From contig JAZKDW010000009.1 in the NCBI GenBank assembly GCA_040387375.1, positions 1-31,689 of the forward strand: DNA of 31,689 bases, given 5' to 3'. The notes below the pieces were generated by a model. The model did no database searches, was not told the DNA's origin, and saw only the letters and a list, made by a program, of their open reading frames with translations. How positions within the stretch are numbered: the stretch's first letter is position 1; every line of letters starts with the position of its first letter. Source of the stretch: JAZKDW01 sp040387375. Its GTDB lineage: Bacteria; Pseudomonadota; Gammaproteobacteria; Burkholderiales; Burkholderiaceae_D. A program made the position numbers and the translations under genes. Positions 7,917-16,023 of the stretch are shown piece by piece.

Positions 7917-8231
7917 ATGATGAAAAAACTTGTCTTTGCTGTAGCCGCAACCCTTTTCTCTGCAAGCGCTGCTTTTGCCCAGAGCCCCGCTCCTTCCTCC
8001 GCCGCTAAAGCGGCAACGCCACCAGCCGGCAGTTGCGAATCGAAGGCAATCGACAAGAATGGCAAGCCACTGGCCGGCGCCGCAAAAGCCTCTTCCATTA
8101 AAAAATGCACCGCCGGGAATAATGATGGAAAGGCGGCCGCCTGTGCAGCCAAAGCCATCGACAAAAACGGGAAAGCATTGGGCGGCGCGGCGAAGAACTC
8201 GTTCATGAAAAAATGCGAGGCAGCTGCCTGA
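7917..8231 (+). CDS. Secreted PsiF-repeat protein
   Basis: Exported protein of 104 residues. A clear signal peptide (MMKKLVFAVAATLFSASAAFA, cleavage likely after Ala21) is followed by an Ala/Pro/Ser linker and two near-identical repeats: Cys40 to Cys64 and Cys76 to Cys100, each with AIDKNGK, GGA/GAAK and a closing KKC. This cysteine-bounded repeat is characteristic of PsiF, a phosphate-starvation-inducible protein of E. coli with unknown role. Each cysteine pair is 24 residues apart and probably forms a disulfide. Start at 7917 with GGGA upstream; an ATG at 7920 is equivalent. Confidence 0.85.
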   Translation: MMKKLVFAVAATLFSASAAFAQSPAPSSAAKAATPPAGSCESKAIDKNGKPLAGAAKASSIKKCTAGNNDGKAAACAAKAIDKNGKALGGAAKNSFMKKCEAAA

Positions 8232-8275
8232 TAAAGTGACAACATTGTAGCGTGACGGACCACTACAAAAGCACC

Positions 8276-8318
8276 GAGGCCGCCTCCTGCATTCCGTATC
8301 GCGGGTGCAAGCGGCCTC
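8276..8318 (+). other. Intergenic hairpin between psiF-like gene and REP
   Basis: GAGGCCGC (8276-8283) pairs perfectly with GCGGCCTC (8311-8318), with a further TGCA/TGCA pairing inside. No T-run follows on the plus strand. It lies between two convergent genes and may help end transcription of the PsiF-like gene. Confidence 0.45.
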
Positions 8319-8335
8319 AATTCTGGAATAGTTTC

Positions 8336-8365
8336 GTAGGGTGGAAAAGCGCAGCGCCTTCCACC
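8336..8365 (+). repeat. REP element, distant copy
   Basis: All 30 bases are identical to the REP at 76-105, including the GTAG foot. It lies between the 3' ends of two convergent genes, 8 bases from the stop codon at 8374, the usual intergenic setting for REPs. No inverted partner is seen next to it, so this is a single REP rather than a pair. Confidence 0.85.
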
Positions 8366-8373
8366 ACCTCCGA

Positions 8374-9966
8374 TCACAGGGTCCGCTGCCGCAGGACGCT
8401 GAGTACCGGCTCGCATCGATTCCGGATGTCTTCCCTATCCATGCCAGTTTCGCTGTCGATCACAATCACATTCGCCTTTTCCTCCTCCGCCAGCACGTCA
8501 TGCCGCGCCTGCTGATGCGCAAGGACCTGCAGCCCGGCATCCGACGGTTCATTCTCCTGTTGCGCACGCGCGGCCAGGCGCCTTTTCATCGCGGATTCCG
8601 TCGCCAGCACATCGAAAATAAAGAACGGCAAACCAAGCTCATGCGCCAGTTCTTGAAACCGGGCGCGCTGCTCCTTGCGCAAAAATGCCGCATCCACGAT
8701 CACCGGCATGCCGGCATTGAGCACATGGCGCGCCAGCACGAGCAACCGGTCGTATGTCTTTCTTGTCGCTGCGGCATCGTAGAGTCCCCTGTCCGGCGCG
8801 GCAAGCGCCCTCGACGTCGCCGCCATGCCATGCAAGCGCTTTCGTTCAACATCGGAGCGAATCCGGATCGCACCGGCAAGCCCGGCCAGGCATTTTGAAA
8901 ACGTCGATTTTCCGCTGCCGGCGTAGCCGTGCGTGATCAAGATCGCCGCTGGCGCCGGCCGTATGACCCGTGCCGGGAACGCCAGGTAGCGGGCTGCCTC
9001 TTCTTCCTGCGTGGATGCCTCTTGCGCCAACTGGCGTGCACGCAGCAGCGCAACCTTGGATCTGACCAGTGCGCGCTGGATCTGGAAATACCGCAGCACC
9101 GCCAGGCCTTCATGATCGCCGGTGATTTCAAGATAATGACTGAGCAGCCGCGATGCCAGATCATGTCGTCCGTGAGATTCCAGATCCATGCAAATGAACG
9201 CAATATCGTTCATCACGTCGATCCAGCGCAGGCTCTCGTTAAATTCGATACAGTCGAATATTTCGACCTGATCATTGTGTGTGAAAATATTGCCGCCATG
9301 GAGATCGCCATGGCATTCCCTGATAGAACCTTGCGTTTTCCGATGGTCGAAGATGACATCCAGATTTTGCTGGTGCATGTCCATCCAGGCCCGCACATCC
9401 CGTAGCTGCTTTTTTTCAGAAGGAGAATTTGTCAAGGCATCAAGCTCCGCCAGATTATCCTCCGCAATTTTCCGGATCGCATGGGAAGTGCCCCAGCCGC
9501 TTTTTTCCGATGCGATGGCTGCGTGCTGATGAAAGTCCGCCAGCTTCCCGGCGAGGGCATCCATCTCCTGTTCCGAGATACTGCCGCTGCTGATGCGGTG
9601 ACGCCATAAGGATTGCTGAGGGAAGCTACGCATCCTGACCGCATATTCAAGCGGCGGGCCGGGACCGTCAAGCCGCGGATGTTCCGGGCTTCCCGTGATG
9701 GGCACAACATCCAGATATAGATCCGGCGCCAGGCGGCGATTCAGACGCAATTCTTCCTGACAGTAAAACTGCCGTGCATCCAGCGTGGAAAAATCGGCAA
9801 AATCAAATCGCACTGCCTTCTTGATTTTGCAGGCCACATCGCCGGCGACCAGAACCCAGGACATGTGGGTTTCGAAAATCTCAACACCCGGAACCTTCTC
9901 TTCCATCAAAAGGGCAAGGCTGCGCACCAACGTCCCTTGCGTATCTGGCACATCCTGATTTTTCAT
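8374..9966 (-). CDS. Fusion of aminoglycoside-phosphotransferase-like and P-loop kinase domains
   Basis: Protein of 530 residues with two parts. Residues about 1-330 form an APH/choline-kinase-like domain with the catalytic loop CHGDLHGGNIF (HGDLHGGN at 219-226) and a following metal-binding Asp in VEIFDCIEFN. Residues about 340-530 form an AAA-type P-loop kinase with Walker A GYAGSGKS (347-354), similar to small predicted kinases. This pairing is a widespread but functionally uncharacterised family (COG2187 joined to COG0645); the substrate is unknown. The ATG at 9966 is preferred, with AGGT upstream; an open frame continues to 10053. The gene ends 8 bases from a REP. Confidence 0.88.
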   Translation of the reverse strand: MKNQDVPDTQGTLVRSLALLMEEKVPGVEIFETHMSWVLVAGDVACKIKKAVRFDFADFSTLDARQFYCQEELRLNRRLAPDLYLDVVPITGSPEHPRLDGPGPPLEYAVRMRSFPQQSLWRHRISSGSISEQEMDALAGKLADFHQHAAIASEKSGWGTSHAIRKIAEDNLAELDALTNSPSEKKQLRDVRAWMDMHQQNLDVIFDHRKTQGSIRECHGDLHGGNIFTHNDQVEIFDCIEFNESLRWIDVMNDIAFICMDLESHGRHDLASRLLSHYLEITGDHEGLAVLRYFQIQRALVRSKVALLRARQLAQEASTQEEEAARYLAFPARVIRPAPAAILITHGYAGSGKSTFSKCLAGLAGAIRIRSDVERKRLHGMAATSRALAAPDRGLYDAAATRKTYDRLLVLARHVLNAGMPVIVDAAFLRKEQRARFQELAHELGLPFFIFDVLATESAMKRRLAARAQQENEPSDAGLQVLAHQQARHDVLAEEEKANVIVIDSETGMDREDIRNRCEPVLSVLRQRTL

Positions 9967-10118
9967 ATGGACCTGACTGCGGTTGCCGCGTGCATTCTTG
10001 TATGCTGGCGCCGGATCGACGCGATGAATTGATACGGCACAAACCGCGGCCATTTGCGCGAAACACTATTGCCCGAGTCCGATCTGATTTTTCAATTCAT
10101 CACTGACGGGCGCTCCCG

Positions 10119-11045
10119 ATGGACCAATCCGGCAACTCGCCGCAAACGTCTGAGCAATCCCTGCTGGCCCAGGCCTTGACCGCCACTGCCAATGCCATCT
10201 TCATCACGGATCAGGCGGGCCGGATCGTCTGGACCAACAACGCCTTCAGCCGGCTCAGCGGCTATTCGCGTGAGGATGCGATCGGATGCACGCCTGCCAT
10301 CCTGCAGTCGGGACAACAGAGTCAGACCTTTTACAGGCACCTCTGGCAGACCATCCATGCCGGGAAAGTCTGGCAGGGCGAAGTCGTCGATCAGCGCAAG
10401 GATGGCTCACCTTATACAGTCGATGAAGTCATCACGCCGCTGTTCGACAAACAAGGCAGGATCACCCATTTCATCGCCATCCAGCACGACATTACCCGAC
10501 AAAAACAGGAAAGCGATCATGACCGCTATCTGGCCTCGCATGACGTCCTGACCGGGTTGCCCAACCGGGCGCATTTCCTCGATGTGCAGCAGCAAGCCAT
10601 ATGGCATGCCAGGCGCACGCAGCACATGCTCGCCACACTATTTCTGGACCTGGACAAATTCAAGCCGATCAATGACACGCTGGGACATCACATTGGCGAT
10701 CAGCTGCTTGCGGCAGTGGCGGAAAGATTGCGCGCGGCGGTACGGCAAGCGGATGTCGTGGCCCGGATCGGCGGCGATGAATTTGCCATTCTGTTGACCA
10801 GCCTCCCCTCCACCGACATCGCCACCACCCTCGCGCGCAAGCTGCTCGATACCTTGTCAAGACCATTCGTTTTGCGCGGCCAGAAAATCGAGATCAGCGC
10901 CAGCATCGGCATCGCGCTATACCCGGCCGACGGCGACGATCCGCAAGCCTTGCTGATGCATGCGGACAAGGCAATGTACCAGGCGAAATGCGCCGGTGGC
11001 AACCGCTACCAGCTTTACAGCGATGTCCTGGCTGCTACCCAGTGA
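10119..11045 (+). CDS. PAS-GGDEF diguanylate cyclase
   Basis: Cytoplasmic protein of 308 residues making cyclic di-GMP from two GTP. A PAS sensor domain (about 15-130, with the GYSREDAIG and FIAIQHDITRQK landmarks) is joined to a GGDEF domain (about 138-303). The active-site motif is intact (GGDEF at 218-222), and the inhibitory I-site RxxD is present five residues earlier (RQAD, 209-212), so product feedback is expected. No membrane segment and no EAL domain. The PAS could bind a cofactor such as heme or flavin, but this cannot be read here. The ATG at 10119 has only a weak upstream purine run (GACGGG). Confidence 0.93.
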   Translation: MDQSGNSPQTSEQSLLAQALTATANAIFITDQAGRIVWTNNAFSRLSGYSREDAIGCTPAILQSGQQSQTFYRHLWQTIHAGKVWQGEVVDQRKDGSPYTVDEVITPLFDKQGRITHFIAIQHDITRQKQESDHDRYLASHDVLTGLPNRAHFLDVQQQAIWHARRTQHMLATLFLDLDKFKPINDTLGHHIGDQLLAAVAERLRAAVRQADVVARIGGDEFAILLTSLPSTDIATTLARKLLDTLSRPFVLRGQKIEISASIGIALYPADGDDPQALLMHADKAMYQAKCAGGNRYQLYSDVLAATQ

Positions 11046-11086
11046 AGCAAGGATTATTTTGAGGCGGCGATCATGTCCGCCGTTAA

Positions 11087-11746
11087 ATGCAGGCATTCAG
11101 GAAAGTGAAATCATCAGACGCCTTTGCTGACCGGATTGATGCCGCGGAACGGCTGGCGACGCGCCTGCATGAATACCAGGGCCGCAATCCACTGATACTT
11201 GCCATTCCGCGCGGTGCGGTGCCGATGGCGAGCGTGCTTGCGCAGCGGCTCGGCGGAGAACTGGACGTTGTCCTGGTCCACAAGCTTGGCGCGCCATTCG
11301 ATCCGGAATTCGCGATTGGCGCAATCGACGAAACGGGCTGGACTTACCTGTCTCCCGACATCGAAGGGAGTGTCGGAACGAGCACCCTGATCGAACGGGT
11401 AAAGACACGGCAACTGGAGGCGCTGAAAAAGCGGCGCGCGCAATACACGCCGTTCATGCATCCGGTCGATCCGCGGGGCCGTATCGTGATCGTGGTGGAC
11501 GATGGCCTGGCGACCGGCGCGACGATGATTGCCGCCTTGCATGCGGTGCGCGCCAGGGAGCCTGCCGAACTGGTGTGTGCGGTCCCGGTGGCGGCATCGG
11601 ACAGCCTGGAAAAGATTTTCCCGCTGGCCGACAAGGTTGTCTGTCTTCATGCCTCGCCGCATTTCGGAGCGGTCAGCGAATACTACCGGCACTTCACCGC
11701 GGTGGAGGATGAGGAAGTCATCCGGATATTAAGCGCACCGGCGTAG
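11087..11746 (+). CDS. Type I phosphoribosyltransferase family protein
   Basis: Protein of 219 residues with the PRPP-binding loop VVDDGLATGATM (136-147), the hallmark of type I PRTases, and an upstream IPRGAVPMA segment (40-48) binding the pyrophosphate side. The sequence resembles the stand-alone predicted PRTases often annotated near stress genes (COG1926); its acceptor base is unknown. It follows the GGDEF gene by 41 bases on the same strand. The start at 11087 has a distant GAGGCGG; a GTG at 11105 is an alternative. A Prs-like PRPP synthase is encoded at 22085-23122, and the two could be linked by PRPP. Confidence 0.88.
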   Translation: MQAFRKVKSSDAFADRIDAAERLATRLHEYQGRNPLILAIPRGAVPMASVLAQRLGGELDVVLVHKLGAPFDPEFAIGAIDETGWTYLSPDIEGSVGTSTLIERVKTRQLEALKKRRAQYTPFMHPVDPRGRIVIVVDDGLATGATMIAALHAVRAREPAELVCAVPVAASDSLEKIFPLADKVVCLHASPHFGAVSEYYRHFTAVEDEEVIRILSAPA

Positions 11747-11856
11747 AGCCTGTCATCCCTCCATTTTGAAAGGCGGGCAATAGCCGGAACGAATCAGGAG
11801 ACTACTGGTCTTCCTTGAACGCGGCTTTCCAAATTCAACGTGGAGGATGACGCGCA

Positions 11857-12327
11857 ATGAGCCTGAGCCTGACTTCCACCGCCTTTACCGATGGCGGAAA
11901 TATTCCGGCACTGCACACCTGCGACGGCAGCGACATGTCTCCGGCCTTATGCTGGTCGCAGGTACCGGCCGCGGCAAAAAGCCTGGTGCTGATCGTTGAT
12001 GATCCCGACGCGCCTGACCCGGCGGCGCCGCAGAGGACTTGGGTACACTGGGTGCTCTACAACATACCGCCCGATGCCGGCGGGCTGGAGCTAGGCGTCA
12101 CGCCACCTGCGCTGCCAGCAGGGACGCGCGAAGGCATCAACGATTGGCAGAATACCGGCTATGGCGGCCCCTGCCCGCCGATCGGCCGCCATCGTTATTT
12201 TTTCAAGCTCTACGCGCTCGATACCGTTCTTCCGGACCTGGGCCATCCGGGCAAGATGAAACTCGAAAAGGCAATGCACGACCATGTGATCGGCAAGACG
12301 GAACTGGTCGGCCGGTATCAGCGTTAA
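11857..12327 (+). CDS. YbhB/YbcL family (PEBP-like) protein
   Basis: Protein of 156 residues of the phosphatidylethanolamine-binding-protein fold. Visible family landmarks: HTCDGSDMSPAL near 22-33, VDDPDAPDP (about 47-55), WVHWVLYNIP (about 62-71) and GYGGPCPPIGRHRYFF (about 105-120), which form the anion-binding pocket. The role of bacterial members is unsettled. Strong ribosome site GGAGGA at 11842-11847. No signal peptide, so it is cytoplasmic. It lies 110 bases after the PRTase gene and may be its own transcript. Confidence 0.92.
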   Translation: MSLSLTSTAFTDGGNIPALHTCDGSDMSPALCWSQVPAAAKSLVLIVDDPDAPDPAAPQRTWVHWVLYNIPPDAGGLELGVTPPALPAGTREGINDWQNTGYGGPCPPIGRHRYFFKLYALDTVLPDLGHPGKMKLEKAMHDHVIGKTELVGRYQR

Positions 12328-12379
12328 GCTCGCATGATAAAACGAATCGATATAGTCGGACGTTGTGTAAAGTCGTCGC

Positions 12380-12574
12380 GATGCAAGCTCAGTATGGATT
12401 CCCGCCTGCGCGGGAATGACGGTGGTAAGAGTGGAAATCGACCCAATTACTACCGTCGTTCCCGCGAAAGGTGTAGCAGGGGTTTCGTGAGGCATTGCCT
12501 CACGCCTGCGTAACGGCACAGGCTTACAAGCCTGTGCGCGCCCTGCAAGCGGGAACCCAGACTGAGCTGGCATC
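12380..12574. repeat. Composite intergenic inverted-repeat element
   Basis: Between two convergent genes lies a 195-bp element whose ends are inverted copies of each other: 12380-12409 and 12545-12574 match at 26 of 30 positions. Inside are a perfect hairpin ATTCCCGC-CTGC-GCGGGAAT (12398-12417), a second arm pair (12410-12427 with 12448-12465, 16 of 18), CGTGAGGC-ATT-GCCTCACG (12486-12504), and a near-perfect palindrome GCACAGGCTT-AC-AAGCCTGTGC (12516-12537). The GGGAATGACG core is like repeats scattered in many betaproteobacterial genomes. No ORF of its own. It may act as a bidirectional terminator or be a non-autonomous element. The rest of 12328-12639 shows nothing else. Confidence 0.7.
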
Positions 12575-12639
12575 ACGATGTCATCATGCCGCGGTTTCCT
12601 TCCATCAGACCGCCGGGCAGAAAAATGCCAGAAAAACCG

Positions 12640-14124
12640 TTACGGTCCGTCGTTCCGATTTTCCTGATCAGGCCGCAAGGTAATGGTTGGCTGACCGGTC
12701 AGGATGCCCTGATAGTGGGTCAATGGCTCACCGATCGCGATCTCATCGTTGTCGATGTCGAAGAAGCGGATATCCTTGCTGTGTGTACTGCCGCGCATTT
12801 TTACGACCGAGAGGACACGCTTGAATTGCCCGCCAATCTCGACATATCGCTGCACCAGGATCGCGTCGGCAAGAAAAGCATTGCCATACGAGCTGAAGCG
12901 CAAATCCGTGTAACGGTCTTCCAGTTCAGCCGTCATCAGGACAGTCACGCCCATGCCGGTCAGCACCGCAATCATCCGGTACAGCGCTTCACGGAAGTCT
13001 TCGCGGAAGACCGACGCCAGCGCCAGTTCGAAGCCCGACAGGGAGTCGATCACGACGCGTTTTGCCTTCATGCGGTTGATCATTTCCACCAAATCATGCA
13101 GGGTTTCGTCGATCGACAAATCCAGGGTGCGGGTATTGATCAGGCCGACATTGCCGCTTTCTACCATCTGGTTGAGTGAATAGCTGAGCAGCTGATTGGG
13201 GCTTTTTTCAAACGCCGCAATGACACCCGGCTCACCGGCGCGCACGCCTTCGGACAGGAATTTTGTCGCCAGCACGGTTTTTCCCGAACCGGATGGACCG
13301 GCCACCAGCAGGGAATAACCGACAGGCACACCGCCGCCCATCATCTCATCCAGTGCCGGCACCCCCGTCGACATGCGTTTATCCCCTGGTATCCGCAGCG
13401 TGCCGGTTGTTCCGGACGTGAGAATCGCGCGCGGGAAAACCTGCACGCCGTCATCGCTGATGCGGAAGGTATGCAGCCCGGGGCTCTGGGCCTGGCCGCG
13501 CATCTTGACGACCTGAATCTTGCGCACCATGGCGTCGCGGTGCACCAGCTGGGACATCCATATGATGCCGTCGGCGACCGTAAAGACCGGACTGGCCTCG
13601 GCTTCGGGCGCCAGATATTCGCCTATCAGGAACGTGGTCGCCTGCCAGCTGGTCATCTGCATGCCCAGCTGCTGCACAAAATGCTGCAGGCCGGAGGCGC
13701 CCGCTTCCTTTGTTTTTGCCGACTGCACGACCGAGCGGAATGAATCGACGAATACCAGGCTGGGCGAAAAATGTTGCACCTCTTCGGCGATGCGCGCCAA
13801 TACGCGGTCGAAATTTCCATCCAGGAGGTCTGACGCCAGGTTGACGAACTTGATCGAATGGTTGACCTTGTCGACGTCAAAGAACGGAAACTGCTGCTGA
13901 TACCGCAGCATCTTCAGTGGCGACTCTCCCAGCACGGTGAAAAACAGCGCCCGGCGCTCCGGATTTGCCAGCGAAAACATGATCTGGTGCGCCATCGTGG
14001 TCTTGCCGCTGCCAGGTGTGCCCGCCAGCAGGTTGAACGAAAATTCAGGAAGACCGCCGCCCAGCAGGTCATCCAAACCAGGGACGCCCGTTTCCAGACG
14101 ACGTATGGTCACTTTGTTACTCAT
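12640..14124 (-). CDS. KaiC-like double-domain ATPase (RecA/RadA superfamily)
   Basis: Protein of 494 residues with two tandem KaiC domains. Domain 1: Walker A GTPGSGKTT (35-43), Walker B VFVDS (124-128). Domain 2: Walker A GPSGSGKT (276-283), Walker B VVIDS (357-361). Each begins with the TGVPGLD/TGVPALD landmark. The catalytic Glu-Glu pair of cyanobacterial KaiC is altered: LGESP in domain 1 and FEKSP in domain 2. The C-terminal phosphorylation segment of clock KaiC is not seen, and no kaiA or kaiB lies here, so a circadian role is unlikely. Its ATG overlaps the stop of the gene before it (TAATG), with GGAG upstream. Last gene of a histidine kinase operon. Confidence 0.93.
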   Translation of the reverse strand: MSNKVTIRRLETGVPGLDDLLGGGLPEFSFNLLAGTPGSGKTTMAHQIMFSLANPERRALFFTVLGESPLKMLRYQQQFPFFDVDKVNHSIKFVNLASDLLDGNFDRVLARIAEEVQHFSPSLVFVDSFRSVVQSAKTKEAGASGLQHFVQQLGMQMTSWQATTFLIGEYLAPEAEASPVFTVADGIIWMSQLVHRDAMVRKIQVVKMRGQAQSPGLHTFRISDDGVQVFPRAILTSGTTGTLRIPGDKRMSTGVPALDEMMGGGVPVGYSLLVAGPSGSGKTVLATKFLSEGVRAGEPGVIAAFEKSPNQLLSYSLNQMVESGNVGLINTRTLDLSIDETLHDLVEMINRMKAKRVVIDSLSGFELALASVFREDFREALYRMIAVLTGMGVTVLMTAELEDRYTDLRFSSYGNAFLADAILVQRYVEIGGQFKRVLSVVKMRGSTHSKDIRFFDIDNDEIAIGEPLTHYQGILTGQPTITLRPDQENRNDGP

Positions 14125-14540
14125 TATCGAAGCTCCTTTACAGCTATATCCGAAACGTCATCACCCCAGGCCGAACGTAGAATGCTGGTCGTTAAGAGCT
14201 CGCCAATCAACAAGGCTAATATGTCGATGAAAGTGGTCAGCAAAGCGATACTGGCTTCACCGGCTTCTGTGAAATTGCGCTCTTCAAGAGCGGCTTGCAA
14301 ACCCGCGAATCGGGCATCTGGCTGTTGCGAAGGATGGTTTTTCAGCATCCAGGGGAAACTGGCGCTGGTGAGGTGAACGCTCCTCGAATAGAGGGACTGA
14401 AACCCGCCATCGCCAATGATGGAGATGAGTTCAGCAGCCAGCCGTTCCAAGAGATCAATGGTGACCGCCACGACTGCTTCAGGCCGTTGCATGACGGCCC
14501 TTGTTACCATTTCGTGCCGTTGAGCGTTGATTATTGCCAT
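14124..14540 (-). CDS. Unknown 138-residue protein coupled to the KaiC-like ATPase
   Basis: I do not recognise a family. The protein is mostly alpha-helical by composition, with a hydrophobic amphipathic stretch near 98-120 (ALLTTFIDILALLIGELLTT) and no signal peptide, metal site or enzyme motif. It starts 25 bases after the hybrid histidine kinase and its TAA stop shares a base with the ATG of the KaiC-like gene, so the two are probably translationally coupled. Position suggests an adaptor between the kinase and the ATPase; this is inference only. Confidence 0.72.
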   Translation of the reverse strand: MAIINAQRHEMVTRAVMQRPEAVVAVTIDLLERLAAELISIIGDGGFQSLYSRSVHLTSASFPWMLKNHPSQQPDARFAGLQAALEERNFTEAGEASIALLTTFIDILALLIGELLTTSILRSAWGDDVSDIAVKELR

Positions 14541-14565
14541 AAATTAGTTTTAGCAGAACAGCAAA

Positions 14566-15924
14566 TTACTGTGGGACGCTTGATGCAAGCAGGTTCAGCA
14601 GGGTATCGATTGCAATCGGCTTCACCAGATAATGATCAAAACCCGCCTCAGTAGCAAGGTGTCGGTTTTGCTCTTGATTATAGCCGCTGAGGGCAATGAA
14701 GCAAGGCATGGGTTTCAAGGCAAGGTGCCGCAACTGCTTGACTACTTCATATCCGTTCATGCCAGGCAAACCAATATCGCAAATAATGATGTCGTAGGAA
14801 TTTTCTTTTGCCAGCGCGACGCCGCTCGGGCCGTCAAACGCGGCGCTTGTTGCATGTCCTTCCAGCGTCAGCAAGTCGCTCAATGTGTCATTTGCGTCCG
14901 CATTATCCTCGATTACCAGGATTTGGTAGTAGCGGGCCTGTGACACCTTTGCTGCGGAGGGATTCTGGTTTGCCGCCGCTTCCGCGGCAATTGGCAGCTG
15001 CACCGTGAATTCGCTTCCAAACCCTGTGCCGGCGCTGCGGACCGTGGCAGTGCCACCGTGAATTTCGGCGATGGTGCGCACCAGCGCCAGCCCGATACCC
15101 AGCCCACCCTGCGAGCGATCCAGCGCGCGAAAGCCTTGCGTGAACAGGTCGAAAATGAAGGGCTGGATTTCCGGCGCGATTCCCATGCCGTTATCCTTTA
15201 CGGAGATGGCGACGGCATTGCCCAGTTTGCGTGCGGAGACAGTAATCAGTTCGAATTCCGGCGTAAATTTTGTCGCATTGATCAGCAGATTCGAAAATAC
15301 CTGCGACAGTCTTACCAGGTCGCCGTAGATCACGACCGGTTCCACTGGCAGGTCGATGGATAAGCGCTGATTCCGCTTGTCGATGAAGGGCCGGCTGGTC
15401 TCGACGGCGCTATCGATGATTTGCGACAGCGGCAGCGCGCTCTTTTTCAGTTCGATCTTGCCGGTGACAACGCGCGAAGCATCGAGCAAGTCATCGACGA
15501 GACGCGTCATGTGGTTTACCTGCCGGGTAATGATGCCATGCAGTTTGGGGATTTGCGGATGCGCCCCCATGATCTTGCCCAGCAGTTCGGCAGCCATTGC
15601 CACCGGCGCCAGCGGGTTGCGCAGCTCGTGCGCCAGCATGGACAGGAATTCTTCCTGACGGTGATGTGATGCCTCCGCTGCGGCCTGCAGCTCCTGCGCA
15701 CTGAGGGTCGCGATGACCAGATTCTGGTTTGCTTCCCGCAAGCGGACAACGAGGTCTTCGAGGACATCCTTGTTTTTCCCGGCTTCATGCAGTTCCGCTA
15801 CCTGCGCCAGAAGCTCGGTGATCCGCTGCTGCAGTTGTTCTGATTCGTGCGCAGGCAGGGAAGTTTGCCCGCCATCATTTGCCGATGGCGTAGAGGAAAG
15901 CCCGGCTTGGTTTTCATCAGTCAT
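14566..15924 (-). CDS. Hybrid sensor histidine kinase/response regulator
   Basis: Soluble protein of about 452 residues. Order: short N-terminal coiled coil (about 28-90), HisKA domain with phospho-accepting His99 in MLAHELRNPLAP, HATPase domain (N-box NLLINATKFTP near 212-222, G1 DNGMGI, G2 GGLGIGLALV), then a C-terminal receiver with Asp383 in ICDIGLPGMNG and Lys435 in YLVKP. No membrane span or recognisable input domain, so the signal probably comes through a partner protein. The ATG at 15924 is chosen, with GGGTGA upstream; a TTG at 16020 would add 32 residues unlike the family. First gene of an operon with the unknown protein and the KaiC-like ATPase. Confidence 0.93.
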   Translation of the reverse strand: MTDENQAGLSSTPSANDGGQTSLPAHESEQLQQRITELLAQVAELHEAGKNKDVLEDLVVRLREANQNLVIATLSAQELQAAAEASHHRQEEFLSMLAHELRNPLAPVAMAAELLGKIMGAHPQIPKLHGIITRQVNHMTRLVDDLLDASRVVTGKIELKKSALPLSQIIDSAVETSRPFIDKRNQRLSIDLPVEPVVIYGDLVRLSQVFSNLLINATKFTPEFELITVSARKLGNAVAISVKDNGMGIAPEIQPFIFDLFTQGFRALDRSQGGLGIGLALVRTIAEIHGGTATVRSAGTGFGSEFTVQLPIAAEAAANQNPSAAKVSQARYYQILVIEDNADANDTLSDLLTLEGHATSAAFDGPSGVALAKENSYDIIICDIGLPGMNGYEVVKQLRHLALKPMPCFIALSGYNQEQNRHLATEAGFDHYLVKPIAIDTLLNLLASSVPQ

Positions 15925-16023
15925 TTTTAGAATCACCCGGCCGATTGGATTTGCCTGATTCTGTCGAAACCGCAGAAAAGAAGCGTTATTTCCAGACACG
16001 ATACTCTTAATTGTTTTCAATAG

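Noticed and set aside
12640..14124. Circadian clock role for the KaiC-like gene
   Set aside because: No kaiA or kaiB nearby, catalytic Glu pairs altered and no phosphorylation-site segment, so a clock is not supported.
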